This document shows, piece after piece, positions 1 through 12,960 of a stretch of 64,000 nucleotides of DNA. The stretch is from Argentina anserina. Taxonomy: Eukaryota > Streptophyta > Magnoliopsida > Rosales > Rosaceae. Within the stretch, counting starts at the first letter, position 1. The number at the start of each line of letters is the position of its first letter. The notes beneath the pieces are model-generated. The model saw only the letters and a list, made by a program, of their open reading frames with translations, was not told the origin of the DNA and searched no databases. The stretch spans positions 5,022,001 through 5,086,000 of the forward strand of contig NC_065873.1 in NCBI RefSeq assembly GCF_933775445.1, in the 5' to 3' direction. The position numbers were made by a program, and so were the translations under genes.

Positions 1-456
1 AAATATTATAGACAAAAGGTCAACATTGGATTACTTTACATTTGTAGGAGGTAATTTAGTCACATATAAGAGTAAGAAGTAGAAAGTTGTAGCCTGATCG
101 AGTGTTGAGGCTGAGTATAGAGGTATGACTCATGAAGTGTGTGAATTTATTATGGTTGAGGAATCTACTATGTGATTTGGGTGTTAAGTTGAAAAGTGTT
201 ATGCAATTGTATTGTGACAACAAAACAGCAAATGATATATCACAAAATCCAGTACAACATGGTTGTACTAAACACGTAGAGATAGATCGTCACTTCATAA
301 AAGAGAAGCTAGATGCAAAAATTATTAGCTTCTTTTTTGTCCCTACGGAAGAACAGCTTGCAGATATACTTATTAAATGAGTTTCTAAGAAGACGTTTTA
401 TGACTCACTTAGCAAGTTAAGTATGGTTGATGTGTATGTGCAAATTTGAGGAGAAG
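1..456 (+). pseudogene. Decayed 3' end of a Copia polyprotein (RNase H)
   Basis: The reading matches, codon by codon, the RNase H end of the Copia element at 14984-20103: the SAEAEY-type motif, the CDNK motif near 215-228, the THVEIDRHFIKEKL-like block and the EEQLADIL tail. It is broken by a stop in the SKK motif near position 80 and another just after the ADILIK block near 378-380. The longest open stretch is 132-380. A purine-rich tract at 448-456 lies directly before an LTR. The rest of the element lies beyond the left edge of the window. It is an old, immobile copy of the family that inserted recently at 14984. Confidence 0.88.
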
Positions 457-638
457 TGTCAACATGAGTCATAGAATGTATTTTAAGAATGTACATCATA
501 TAATTAGTACTTACTTATTTTGTATATGGTAGTACATAGTACATAGGGTTGTAGTACAATGTAGACTCTATATGTAGCTCCAGTGTGAGATGAATAGATA
601 TCAGAAAATTCATTCTTCAAATCTCGTCTTATTTAACT
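457..638 (+). repeat. Old 3' LTR of the decayed Copia element
   Basis: This 182-bp stretch begins TGTCAACATGAGTCAT and ends in TTTAACT. It aligns along its whole length with the LTRs at 14989-15171 and 19905-20098, sharing the TGTGAGATGAATA and ATCAGAAAATTCATTCT blocks. It differs at many positions, so it is much older than those two. It follows a purine tract and a remnant RNase H region, as a 3' LTR should. Confidence 0.85.
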
Positions 639-1028
639 AGCTAGACGACAATCCGGAGGTCATGGATGCACAACAAAACTTGACCCATAACCGACCATGG
701 ACCGCTTGCAAGCAAACGATCAGCAGCCGACGCCGATAGTGCAAGTATAGCAAACACAAAAGATCCATTTGAAAGCGCTCAATTTCTACCCATGCATTCG
801 TAAGAATACGAATTAGGGTTAAAACATGCAAAGGGCGATCTGAGATTACTATACCAACAAGTTGAATATGTTGATCAGCAACCGGTTCAGGAGGTTGAAA
901 GTGAAGGAACATCTCACCTTGAATTTCAGGTTCATTAAACAGGATGAGGAGGAGAAGGAGGGGAGGATATGGGTGGAGTAGGCGAATGTTTAGAAAGCTG
1001 GGGTGGTGATGGCAAAGGGAGAATACTA

Positions 1029-1954
1029 GTTGAAAGTAGGGGTGGACACGCAGACTCGAAAATTAAAAAAAAATTATATCCGAATTCAAACCGAATCCGA
1101 AAAAACTGAACTGAAAATAAAAAAATAAATCAAACCGATTATGTTTGGGTTGAATTTTGGGTTTAGTCCCTCATAAACCGAACGAAACCGAACCGACCCA
1201 AATAACCCGAAAGTCAACAGTCAATGTCATCGTTTTGGTATATTTTACTTTTATTATTTAATAAAAAAAGTAAAACTAAAGCTAGCATAAACCTAATTGA
1301 TCTAATCAATCTTGTAATCTCTCTTATCTCAGACAAACAAAAAACTTATGGTCCTCTCTCTTTCTAAATCCTCACTTATTAGTTTAGCGCTATATTAAAA
1401 GTTCACTTCATTCCGCAAAACTAGTTTATCTAACTCCTCGCTCCCCCCTCTTCTCTACTCCCTCCTCATTCAATCTCCATTTTTTGTCGCTTCTTTTTGT
1501 ACTGTTATTCTAAAAATTGAAGTCTCTAATCAATGATTTTATTAATGTTTCATATCCTCAATGAATAAGTATCAATAACGGCTTACATGAGACTTGAAAG
1601 AAGACTTGGACATACCAAATGACCTATATGATGGACTTAGCGAGGTTCAATTACCTAAACTCATAGGGAGTGCAAATATTTTGTTCCTCTCTGATTTTAA
1701 TGCAGTATAATTTTTTGTACTTCAGCTAAATATGCATTGTGGAGATGTTGAGTCAATTAGGTATGGAATAATCATTAGACCATTTGTTTTTCATCTTTAT
1801 GTTAAAATTTGTACTTCAAAATTAATATATAATATTATATATTTTACATACGGATAAAACCGGAAAAAACCGAATCGAACCGTACAAGTTGAATTAAATT
1901 ATGAGTTTTATCTAAAATCGAACCTTATTGACTATATCCACCCCTAATTGAAAG
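1029..1954. mobile_element. Non-autonomous hAT-like DNA transposon, about 910 bp
   Basis: The element proper is 1037-1946. It starts TAGGGGTGGA and ends with the exact inverse, TCCACCCCTA. It is flanked by near-identical 8-bp direct repeats, GTTGAAAG at 1029-1036 and ATTGAAAG at 1947-1954 (7 of 8 match). The subterminal regions are rich in AACCGAA / CCGAAC-type motifs on both sides (1080-1215 and 1850-1925). An 8-bp duplication with TAGGGGTG ends is typical of hAT elements. No transposase reading frame is visible inside, so it would depend on enzyme made elsewhere. Confidence 0.8.
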
Positions 1955-3810
1955 TGCCATGACAGCAAAAGAAAAGGAAGAACCGGAGGGAATTGTGGTT
2001 TCTAGGGTTTGAAAAGCCTCAATATATACATAAGTAGAAACTCATATAAAAACATGCAGAGTCCAAACGAGAAATACGTGGACGGTAAGAGATTAGGGAG
2101 AAAGAGAAGATGAGGATGAAGAAGGTAACAGAATAGACAGGTGTTAAGAACATGGGAAACAGGTTGCATGAAGAACAGGTGTGTTTACGGAGTACCACAA
2201 GAAGCCATGTAATCTGTAGAAAGGTTACTGAGGTGAGAAAACAAGAAACGAGGAAAAAAGATAAGATTTGAGGTAAGATTCAAAGAAAAAAGATGAAGAG
2301 AAGTGAAGAACAGGGGATAAAAAGAGTAGACAAGGAGCACAAAGGCGGTGTGATGAGAACAAAGGATAATAACCAATACTCAAGAAAGAGTAAGTTGCTA
2401 TCAAGAGAGAGAGAAAGACCTACATGTTAACTTGCTTAAGAGGCCGGTTGCTTGTTATCGATCTGATGTTAAAATATGTTAGACAGCTTGTTATATTGGC
2501 AAAATTAACTTAAACTGGTTAATTACCATCTGTTCAGAGACGTAAAAGGTGAGTGCATTTTATTGATAGGGTGAGAGATTCGTTCTCACGCCCATTTTGT
2601 TTCTTCTTGAATGATATGGTAAATTAAGAGATGTAATTACCTAAGTAACCTAACTACAACGGCCATTACATGTATACATTATAATGATCTGCTTAAATAT
2701 CTGAAATTCAGATTGATATATCCTGGTGCCAAACATTCGGTAGCTTCAGCTAGCGATCACGTACTATTCCTACAAGTGATGCAATCGGCAAAGTTTGGTG
2801 ATACTTGTAACCAAAAAAAAGGTTTGGTGATACTAATTACTAATTAGGCCAGCTGTGCTTTAATTTGTATTAACCAAAGACGATGTATGGTACTTGCGTA
2901 TAAGAAGAAATTGAAATATACAAAGCAGTCTCTCTTATGGTAAAGATCAAACAGTCACGTACATGTACTAGTTGTTTACCTCTCTTGCTAAACTTGTAAG
3001 ACAAGATGGGCATGTGGTATGTCTCTACGTACTCTACTCCATAAGCTTTTTGTTGAGACCTTGAGAAGTTGATCGAGATAGAAGTTTGATAGGTAGTTAA
3101 TTATTTGGTATACCATAATTGAAACCGTCCATTTAATTATGTGATGACATTTATATCACCTGATAACATAATCTAGTTGATTTTTCTTCTCAATTTGGCT
3201 GTAAACTTCGCCATGCTTATCATCAAGTCAATATAGTGTCCCATGAGCGAGTTAGCTAAGTTCGCTTCTATTTTTAGGGGATCTTGTAGCTGGGGGTTAT
3301 ACCTCCGGAAGTGATAAGCTCTTGCTCATTACACAATCTGTAATTCTATATTATAGCTTCATTTCAATACAAGATCTGATATTGAAAAAAATTTCCAAAC
3401 ATAATCAGTCTCTTTCTCAGAATCATTTATAGAAAACTGCTTGACGAATGATCTAAAATTTGATGAATATTTCCATTTCCGGTCAGGAACATTCTAGCTA
3501 TGACCACCCTACTATATATTTTGTTCACCTATAGACGAGTTTTGGTAGCATAAATATGCGTGTGATTAGGGAAGATTATACACATCTCCAAACCTGTTTA
3601 CTAGTTGTACTGTGGGAATAGAAGCCATAACACTGGGACTAGAAGTCATGCCACAAATGAGACATTTTCTAAATCTCACACTCCTTGTCAAGGCTTAAAA
3701 CGAGTACCCCATACGCGCTTCACACTTTCCTAATTCTTAAATTGTTCATGGGGTCAACTATGCTTATTTTTTATGTTCAATCATGATTCCATACTTTCAC
3801 GTATGGGCTT
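1955..3810. other. Intergenic, no gene seen
   Basis: AT-rich spacer between the hAT-like element and the PADRE gene promoter. Short open frames such as the one at 2185-2376 (-) have low-complexity composition and no recognisable motif. No RNA gene or clear repeat was found. Confidence 0.6.
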
Positions 3811-3816
3811 CTTCTC

Positions 3817-3824
3817 TATATATA
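3817..3824 (+). promoter_or_regulatory. TATA box of the PADRE-domain gene
   Basis: TATATATA within CTCTATATATACAA lies about 100 bases before the ATG at 3921. This is a plausible distance for a short 5' leader starting near 3850. Confidence 0.6.
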
Positions 3825-3920
3825 CAACCCGGCCTCTCTTTCTCCACCCACCACCATCCTCAGTTTTCTATACTTCATCAACCCAACAAAAGCTAAACCA
3901 TCTCTCGACAAATCTCTCTA

Positions 3921-4352
3921 ATGGGCATATGTGCATCTACTCAGTGCCTGAAGGAAGGTGGCAGAGTTGTAAATGGTTCGATCACAGTCAAGATCGTTCA
4001 CTTGAACGGAAAGCTACAGGAGCTCAGGAACCCAGTGCAAGCCTCCCACATTCTCTCCAAGAATCCCAACTGCTTCCTCTGCCCCTCGGAGTCCATGTTC
4101 GTCGACGCGGACGCCCCTCAAGTTCCTAAAAATGAAGAGCTGCAGCTGGGCCAAATCTACTTCCTCATGCCGGTTTCTCAGTTAAAAGCACCACTGTCTC
4201 TCCAAGACTTGTGTTCACTTGCCATCAAGGCCAGTGTAGCTCTTGAAAAGGGTTCCAACTTATCGGCGATGATGTCGCCGGGTTCAGACATAATTGGAGG
4301 TGGATCGCAGCCAGGGTGTTGCAGAGTTCCAACAGTGGGTTTGACACGGTAG
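3921..4352 (+). CDS. PADRE-domain (DUF4228) protein, 143 aa, probably N-myristoylated
   Basis: One uninterrupted exon of 143 codons. The protein begins MGICAS, a good N-myristoylation signal (Gly2, Ser6), then a VNGSITVKIVHLNGKLQEL strand region, a P-V-x-A-S-x-I-L motif, the FLCPSESMFVDADAP segment, and the ELQLGQIYFLMP block near residues 72-84. This order is the signature of the plant DUF4228/PADRE family, small proteins induced by pathogens and abiotic stress. The C-terminus (about 105-143) is Gly/Ser-rich and looks disordered, as is usual in the family. The biochemical role of the family is not established. The ATG is the first in frame after a TATA box at 3817 and gives the canonical N-terminus. 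The gene stands alone, with phytoglobin downstream on the other strand. Confidence 0.93.
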   Translation: MGICASTQCLKEGGRVVNGSITVKIVHLNGKLQELRNPVQASHILSKNPNCFLCPSESMFVDADAPQVPKNEELQLGQIYFLMPVSQLKAPLSLQDLCSLAIKASVALEKGSNLSAMMSPGSDIIGGGSQPGCCRVPTVGLTR

Positions 4353-4384
4353 AAATGAGTTCGAGGATGAGGCGAGGCAACCAA

Positions 4385-5417
4385 AGAATTAATTTTAACT
4401 TTTCTGGTTGTTAATTTATATGTCTAATAGCATAGTAGGCACATCTTTGGAATGCAGCTGTTTGCAGAAAAGCCTGATCGTGATGGCATGGGAAGCAAGC
4501 AAGAATACGTCAAATAAAGCTCAGGAATTACAGATAGGAGATAAGATCAGGAAACGTGTCATAGATATAATCTAATTAATTTGTACTTAAATATCTCTTT
4601 CTTGACTACTGCAGGTCATCAGAACATGGTTTTGTATGCATGTATCAATCAATATGATTTGAAGGTAAATTCTCAACGAGACTTTGATCCTTTCGCTTGC
4701 ATCAATCCTATTAAGAGATGGACAGAATCATTTCCATTAATTAAATTAGGCTAGCTATGATATTGTATAGTCTGGTATGTGTTGCATTTATCCTAGAGAG
4801 ACTATTCACATGTCAAATTAAACTCAGAAGTGTACAGTGCATCGATCAGGGTCACTAAGCTGATAAGGAACATATAATTAAGATGATGAGGAGGAAGTGT
4901 CATCTCTCAGGTTATGTTGAAGTAAAGTAGACGTCATAGGATGATTGGCAAATTAACCACGAACATTCATCCAATGACGCCAAACGTGAGCACTTTCCTT
5001 TAGCGGACTTGCAAGATCTTACTGAAAATTATACTTCTTGTATATGCAATTGTTAATTTTTATTCTCATCTTAGGTATTATAATCTAGGATATTTGTGGG
5101 GTGTTCAAAATCTCAGGGAAGTTAAACTTTGACGTCAATGAGTGTGGCATGTCAGGTCTCGACTCTAATTTGTGGGGTGACACATTTATTCAATGAGGCC
5201 ACGATCATTTTTGTTGTATGAATGAACAATTACTATTTCAGTCATATCGAGTTTACTGTAAATTTAACATGATCAACGACTCGTGAACTCAAAACAAACA
5301 GTAGCTATAAAGAGAGGTTCACCTTTACATTACAGCTGTGTCTTCATCTTATTAAATTTTGAAAACAAAACAATTTCAGAGCACATACATAAGATCAGAG
5401 ATTATCAGTCTAAGGCT
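4385..5417. other. Intergenic between convergent PADRE and phytoglobin genes
   Basis: Contains the 3' flank of the PADRE gene and, near 5280-5417, the probable 3' UTR of the minus-strand phytoglobin gene. I see no coding potential or transposon ends. Confidence 0.6.
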
Positions 5418-6391
<974 letters not shown>

Positions 6392-6433
6392 TTATGGAAC
6401 TGAGGATGTTGGAACCATTCATTTTTGGGTGGG

Positions 6434-6442
6434 TTTTATATA
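6434..6442 (-). promoter_or_regulatory. TATA box of the phytoglobin gene
   Basis: Reads TATATAAAA on the minus strand, about 95 bases upstream of the phytoglobin ATG at 6340, with no competing start codon between. Confidence 0.6.
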
Positions 6443-6479
6443 GTCTATCCTCTGAGTGTCAGATTTGTCTCTTGATGGC

Positions 6480-7511
6480 ACTCAAGAGCCATTCTTTCAA
6501 TATTTTCTGCATAAAGATCTGCAGGGGCATGTAGGCATGTAGCACATATCCGAAAACTAGGTGCTGCCTGTGGCTAACTAAGGGAACATGGTTTTAGGTT
6601 TGTTCAACTCAAGTGACGCAAGCAAGAACATAGTATTGAGTATTGACCCAACTTCTATCTATCAATTCCAGCAATGCTATTACATAATTATCTGTACGTG
6701 TGTAGGATCAGTTGAATTATAATGTGATTATTTAACAATGATCCGTAAATCACATGAATTTTTATAATCTATATATAGCTAATCTTAAAAAGAATTTCCA
6801 AATTTTCATTGATGACGCTACTGGGAACACTTACCTAGTCTCCACAAACAAATGTATGAGGTCTATTCCTGGTCGCATTGGCCCAGTGGTTGAAGGAAAT
6901 AGCTTTAAACAAAGAGAGATGGCCAGATGGGGGATATAAATATTGCAACCTTCCAAGTTTTTGTAGAGGTAGGAGCCATGCTAGTTGACAATTAGTACTT
7001 TTATGCGGCAAAATGGAACACAAAAGCTAATTGTATATGGTTTCTCTTGTAAAACCAGGAGTGCAATATTATTGACCAAAAAGGGTGCAATAATTCATAG
7101 GGCATCTAGGGGAGACCACGCTACCACTGATGTGAGGATTGTCCTAGTTAAACATGATCTCCGTTTTCTTTCTCATAACTCATTTGAGCTGGTTAATCAC
7201 TTCTCCTTAAGAAGTCAAATCAACAAAGGTCGGCCAACGGATGCTATGAACCTTAACATATTGAAAGTTCAGTTATATCAGTAATATCAGATTCTACCAT
7301 CAGACTTGAGATTGGACACTGCAATCATTTAACTTAAGAGAGGAAATTATCTTATCTATACACTTCAGAAGTATAAGATTGACCAGAACTAACACAACCT
7401 TAACTATTATTATGATTGAGAATAGGGCAGCCGTAGATCATCAGAAAGGAGATTCCATTACAGCATATCAGAAGGAAGCAACATATACAGAAAGACGGAA
7501 GGATAATACTT
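6480..7511. other. Intergenic, no convincing gene
   Basis: Lies between the phytoglobin promoter and the 3' end of PDV2. The short frames at 6754-6939 and 6985-7284 (+) have no family features. A segment near 6875-6900 (TTGGCCCAGTGGTTGAAGG) resembles a tRNA/SINE A-box, but no matching B-box follows. The last part probably includes the PDV2 3' UTR. Confidence 0.5.
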
Positions 7512-10055
7512 CTAACCGCAGCCGTAGTTTACATCAGGTCTCGCAACAACTGAAGAGAAAGGAACTTCAACTCTTTCTTTCACAACACATCGAGCCTTCC
7601 CATCTTCCACAACAAGGACTCTCCCAGGGGGACATTCAACGGTTGATCTCTTATCTTCAGTTGATGGTTGCTTGAAACGACTTAATATATTGAAGGCAGT
7701 ATTACTTCGCACAATTTTAGACCCAAATCCGGACAGGCTAAGTACAGATACCACACCAACAACAGTAAGCACTGTTTTGGCTGCTGTGCTGAGGAAAGAT
7801 CTCAACCCTATTGAGCTTTTTGATCGCTCTGTATCACTCATATTATCCTTCGCTCCATTAACATTGGTGACAACCCCATTACGTAGAGGTTTGTGTGTAG
7901 GTGGCAAATAGCCATTTTCAAGAACAAAAGTGTGCGGAGAGCGGCTTGGATATGGAGGAAGCAAGAGATCATTACTGTGATCCACTGTTTCACCAGCAAA
8001 AGCAGAAGCCTCATGTATCACTTCCAAATCTTTCCCTTTGTACTCTTTAATCTTGTTCAGCAGCATCTTGCGACTGCTCTCAATCTCAGCAAGGGAAACT
8101 TCTCTTTCATACCTTTGCTGCTGTTGCAAAGTCTGATGACAAGAAAGGAAACAAGAGTTTCAAATTTAGTTTAGGAAACCGATTTAGGTACAAATGACTG
8201 ACCACCCATAGTGTCACTTTGTAGAAAATAAATCAGTTGCATTTAGGCAAAAATACAGTTATACATTTAAAAACTATCACATAGACCTATAGAAAATAAC
8301 CGAATTTGGCGCTTGGATTGAGCAACCAATCAGTTATAATAGATGATGAGCATATGTTTTGATAAATTAAAAGCAACCAAAATAAAAAGAAAAGTTTGGA
8401 TATGAGGTCATGAGACAAAAACTCAAATGCAAACACAATATTTCTCATTCTAATGAATATTCAGACTTAAAACAACTTTTCTGCAGTTTCACTAAATTGC
8501 TTCCAATGCAGACACTCTGTGTCCATGTTGGTGAATCAGTGCATTCACTCATCTTAAATAGATACAGAATACACATCAAATTTTGTTAAACGCATGGCAT
8601 ACATGTTTAAATAATCGCATGTATCTGTCATCAGATCTTTTAAGACACATAAATTACAGTATATTTTCAAGTTCAAGCACATTTAACATCAAAATTAGTT
8701 GGCTTCCTGAAACTCAACATGTATTCATTACACTAAAAATACTACAAAATGAAGATGCAAAAGTGGTAAAAGGAGGTTCGAAAGATTCAAATATCAACAC
8801 AGGGGCACTGACTAGTAGGAAACAGAAGAATAAAGACCAAGTGGAATCCTATTACACTAAAAAGACTACAAACAGAAGGTGTAAAAGAGCTAAAACGAGG
8901 TTAGAAAGATTCACATACCAAGACAGGGCACTGTCTAGTAGGAGACAGAAACATAAAATTGAGCGGATTCTCAGTAATATGGGTATAGTCTAGGCAGCTA
9001 CATGAGGTTAACTACAGGAAGCTATTAGCAATGGAGGTGAAGTACTACTTCATGGTTTCCAGTATCCAAAATACCAGTCTAGAGAGTAATTAGCACGTGA
9101 TATACCACCAGTTCACGTACAAAACTTCACCACATTCAATAAACTTGAAAGGAGACTGAAAAACAACTTTAAGCCCACAAAACTTGTAAACAGAGGTAAA
9201 AATGATGTATGTGCTATTAGAGGGCTTAGAGGAATGGTCAGGTCCTTTGTTAGCTGCTATGTGCTCTGGGGTCCAAACTCCCTCAATGCACCTCCTTAGC
9301 TAGAGTTTTCAGGGTTTGCAGGAGGCCACAGTTTCGAGAAGAGTCTGTTTTTGGGTATCATAAATTCGCAATAAAAATTTATGTGTATGCAACTACTGAG
9401 GAAAGGGCATTGTCATTAATTAGGGGATAAAGATTGGTCTTAGTTAACACTGATTATCTTCCAATTAGTTGGAATATCTGCTATAAGAACTACAGAACTC
9501 TACTACTGTAACTCTGTAAGCAATGTCATCTAGAAAATACACAAATTGCGAAACTGCTAGTACCATGTAGAAGTGTAGAATTCTATAGAAACATAATATT
9601 TTGAAGTATCAAACTTCCATGTCTTACTAGCACCTACAAAATTCAAGCAAGATTGCATTTTTAGAACAACCTCAAGTTCACCATACCACCTAACATACAC
9701 ATGAATGCATACACTAGATAAAATTGAAGTCTTGGTTTCAAAACTTGAGTACCCAATTGCATTTGACAAACTATAACATCAAAGATTAGGCCTTTAAAGG
9801 AAACTAGGGGTTTTGGGAAGTCTTTACCTGTAAATTAGAGAGTTGACTCTCAAGGGCTTCAAGGGCATCGCAAATGTTGAAGAGCCTCTGTGACTCTTCA
9901 TCTTCTTCACCATCTTCATCACCCAAATCACCATCAACATGGAATCCATTTTCCTTTTTGGGTAATGGGTCATTGCCTTTGGGGATGCAGTTGCTGATCT
10001 TCATTCTCAAGTCTGTGGCTTTGGCCAGAACTAGACCAATACCCTCTTCCTCCAT
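7512..10055 (-). CDS. PDV2: Plastid division protein PDV2
   Basis: Two exons on the minus strand: 9828-10055 (76 codons) and 7512-8132 (206 codons plus stop), joined in phase 0 across a 1695-bp GT..AG intron. The product is 282 residues, close to the known family length. It starts MEEEGIGLVLAKATDLR and has a predicted coiled coil through residues 60-115 (LEALESQLSNLQ, then QQQQRYEREVSLAEI). The conserved YKGKDLEVIHEASAFAGE block follows, then one membrane segment at about 194-213 (AAKTVLTVVGVVSVLSLSGF) and a C-terminus ending in Gly (NYGCG). PDV2 sits in the outer chloroplast envelope. Its cytosolic coiled coil recruits the dynamin ARC5/DRP5B, and its intermembrane tail, including the terminal Gly, contacts ARC6. 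This copy looks intact. Confidence 0.95.
8727..8957. repeat. Diverged ~108-bp tandem duplication in the PDV2 intron
   Basis: Copies at 8727-8834 and 8851-8957 both start ATTACACTAAAAA and both contain GGTT-GAAAGATTCA, AGGGCACTG-CTAGTAGGA and end CAGAA-ATAAA. They differ at roughly one position in five. Each copy also carries short open stretches, but nothing coding is recognised. Confidence 0.75.
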
Positions 10056-10639
10056 CTCTGCTAAAGCCCAAAGAATCTCAGAGAAAGATTTGAGGGGTTT
10101 TGATGGTGGGTTTGAAAATGAAGGTGTTTTAGTGGGACAAGGTTTATCAGTGCCGCCAAAAAGAAGAGGGTATGGCTTTAGGCTTTAAGGCTTTAGGTTT
10201 TTTTTTTTCAAGTGATGCTGGTGCGGCTATAGTAGATATCATTGTTCAGCCAAATGCCAAAACCTTTGCTCAAAGACCTAAAGAAAACAGAGTACCCAAT
10301 ACCTGAAAATAAATTGAGGGATATCCCAATACCCAAAAACAATATGAAATATTAAAAACAAAAATTGTGGTCAAGTTCCTATGGCTGCAATAGTCCACAT
10401 GTGAGCAGTGAGGTCCTAACTTTAGAGATGGTATAGTTCCAAAACACTAGGGCTAATGAATTAAAACATTAGAGAGTATAGTCTCTATCTTGTGTTGTTT
10501 CAGCGAAATGAAACTAGTCAACTTACTACTACAACGCATTGGAATGGCCTTAACAATGTGTCGCATCTACTGTATGATCATCTAAGAGCATCTCCATCGA
10601 TTAGTTCTGCAAGATTCTACTGCTTCACCATCTTGATTC
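10056..10639. other. PDV2 5' UTR/promoter region and spacer
   Basis: The first about 100 bases are the probable PDV2 leader. A T-run at 10199-10209 follows. No gene or transposon end was recognised in the rest. Confidence 0.5.
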
Positions 10640-10915
10640 CTTGTGCCAAGTGAAAAAGGCATAGCTTCCGTTGCTGATCTCAAGATCGAAATAAACCTGC
10701 TAGAATTCATCCATCATCAATTGTTATGTAAAATGAGGCTGATTGGTGACTTATGGGAGTGCAAAGTCCGCTTCTTATGTTGTATGCAGTGTTTGACTCT
10801 CAGATCGTTCATAGGAATGAACGTGACCGGCAAAGACAACGTCTACTTCATTATATACGACCCATTCCTCAAACATAACCCTCATGGTTTCACCTTCCAT
10901 ATAATGATGCACATA
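10640..10915 (-). pseudogene. Purple acid phosphatase C-terminal relic
   Basis: On the minus strand, 10910-10825 reads [16 protein letters not shown] then [16 protein letters not shown]. This contains the GHVHxYER metal-binding motif of purple acid phosphatases. After several stops, 10700-10640 reads FDLEISNGSYAFFTWHKES, the family's C-terminal LEI-N-THAYFSWHR-like block. The two parts are in the right order and spacing. The N-terminal metallophosphatase half is absent and stop codons separate the two blocks, so this is a dead fragment of a secreted phosphatase gene. Confidence 0.82.
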
Positions 10916-11432
10916 TATAGCTGCTATACATTGGACAATGCAAAAGAACAAGATTTTCCATAATGCTGAGTAGAGGACAACAGTGATAGATGCTGAAGCT
11001 CTCTTGATGGAGTACTTCAGAGGAGATGTGCTTTCAGATTGAGTAACTGTTCGATTTGAATCAGGGAACATCAGGATCAACTTGAGGAGGCGTTATAAAC
11101 GAAAATCGTATAGTGGTAATGTGGTATTCCCGGTCCCAACTTCATAGTAGTATTTGTAGATGGTACAGTGATAAAGGTAACCAGGAGGGTAACCGAAATA
11201 GCTGTAAGAACAATGCCATTATTAGTGTTAAGCTAATAGCCTATCCCGGTAAGGAGCATTATAACCAGGAGGTGCTTGGAACACATCTGAGTCTAAATAC
11301 ATCATGAACCAAGTAATTCTTCCTCGAGTAAGTACTAGTGATCTCTAATTTTACAAAGCTTAACAATAAGAATCGTACTAGAATCGTCACCAGTCACCAG
11401 ATCCCTCACTGAATTCAGTAAACGAAAAATTA
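10916..11432. other. Intergenic, no gene seen
   Basis: Spacer between the phosphatase relic and the putative CACTA terminus. The open frame at 11113-11307 (+) shows no known features. Confidence 0.45.
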
Positions 11433-12960
11433 CACTCTGCGACCAAAATTTTATGGTCATTAACTCGTCATATATTTAGTGACCATGATTCTATGGTTAC
11501 TATTTCAACATGTCTTTAGTGACTGACCATCGTCTTGTGGTCACAAATAATGACGGCCTAGTGCCCAATAATCCCAACAAGTTCTTCACTAACTCTATTG
11601 CCAATAGTAATGGCTTTAATTGTACCATTGGTATTTACAACTGTACAAATCTGGTCATACAAATCAATCTGAAGGGTTTGAGAATGGTAATTGTTCAATT
11701 CTAATACAAATCTGGTCATACATATCAAATTTGGTCACAGTAGCCGTTAACTTCCATCCCAAAATATACAAAATGTCATGAAAGCCAATTAAAATTTAAA
11801 GGAAATACATACAATAACATGAACGTTCCCTCACGCCCTTTCTATCTGCCAATCATATCAATGCTGCACCTGTACACAGTGTATGTATATCTAGATTGAT
11901 AAACACGAGCAGATATAACACCAGTGATCAGTCATAAAAATTACAGTCCGGTCTATACTTATTTTGTACAACCACAGACCAATATCAACATATGATAATT
12001 TTCATTAAAACAAAACAGATACTGATAAGTATTGGGTTCACAGTGAATATTATGGCTACTTGTACGTATATAATCCACTGATTAATACTTTTTTTCTATC
12101 TTTCACTGATGCATTTTTTCATATCAATCTTCAAAATTAGTCTCTTACAGGAAAGATAAAACTTATATTCAGGAATCTATGTGTCCACGGTGGGAAAACA
12201 ATTACAAAAAAAAAATATTTGTTTAACTTTCAGCCTCAAAAATGAAAGTGACCTATATCTGAGATTGATTATCCATATAGAGCTTAATCAGCTTATTGCT
12301 ATCCTTATAAGGTGTTTCACCGACCCTTTATAAATTAAGAGACACTGAGCAAATGTTTTAGAAATACAATCACATTCTAATTATGTTTTCATTATACTAT
12401 GCAACTGTAACAAATGAAAGTGGATCTAAATCTGAGATAAATTATCCATATAGACTTTATTGCTATTCTTGATAAGGTGCTTCAGCCTTTATAAATTTAC
12501 TGAGCCACTGAGCCATTTTTAAAATATAAAAAAAACAGTCGAAATGCCCATTGTCTAGTATATCACATTCTAATTATATTTCTACTATACTATGCAATTG
12601 TAACAACACATGTGAATTGTGTATGCGTACCTTCATTTTTGGGAGGATAATTGAGCCAGAAGTTTGAGTACTAGTGTGTCAGTGTGATTTTGTCTTGCCT
12701 TTGGTGCCTCCAGTTCTTCATTTTGTTGAGCAGCTCCAACCTTAACCTCCTCTAACTCCTCTTTTTGCTGAGCTGCACTGACCTTAACCATCACCAACTC
12801 CTCAGTTTGCTGCGCTGCAGTAGATTTCACAGACATCAACTCATCTTCAAGCTGCATTACTTGTCTTTCCGCTTGATCTGCCCGTTGAATAGCCTCCTTC
12901 ACTTGAGCATTATATGCTGCAAATCTAACCCTTTTCGGCATGGGTTCAAATTTCTTTCGT
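11433..12960 (-). mobile_element. Putative CACTA-type transposon end fused to DCL2-A
   Basis: The left edge CACTCTGCGACCAAAATTTT begins with CACT. It is followed by many GTGACCA / TGGTCAC-type subterminal repeats in both orientations (11440-11570 and 11655-11740), a hallmark of CACTA/En-Spm ends. On the minus strand, 12930-12633 encodes a coiled coil related to the CACTA transposase relic at 37781-38215, and both end in LSSQK with the same AAAATGAAGGTA context. The right limit (about 12960) is set by where DCL2-A stops matching DCL2-B. The other transposon end was not found, so this is a partial element. Family assignment rests on motif style only. Confidence 0.5.
12240..12604. repeat. Imperfect tandem duplication (~172 and 193 bp)
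   Basis: Copy 1 (12240-12411) and copy 2 (12412-12604) both run from AATGAAAGTG through ATTATCCATATAGA, TTATAAATT and CACATTCTAATTAT to TATGCAA-TGTAAC. Copy 2 has an extra about 30 bases near 12525-12560. They lie inside the putative CACTA segment, close to the chimeric 3' end of DCL2-A. Confidence 0.75.

Noticed and set aside
637..912. 91-aa minus-strand frame after the old Copia LTR
   Set aside because: No motif recognised and no promoter-like context; likely chance.
6870..6905. tRNA-like or SINE A-box (TTGGCCCAGTGGTTGAAGG)
   Set aside because: No B-box, no tRNA fold and no poly-A or target repeats could be seen nearby.
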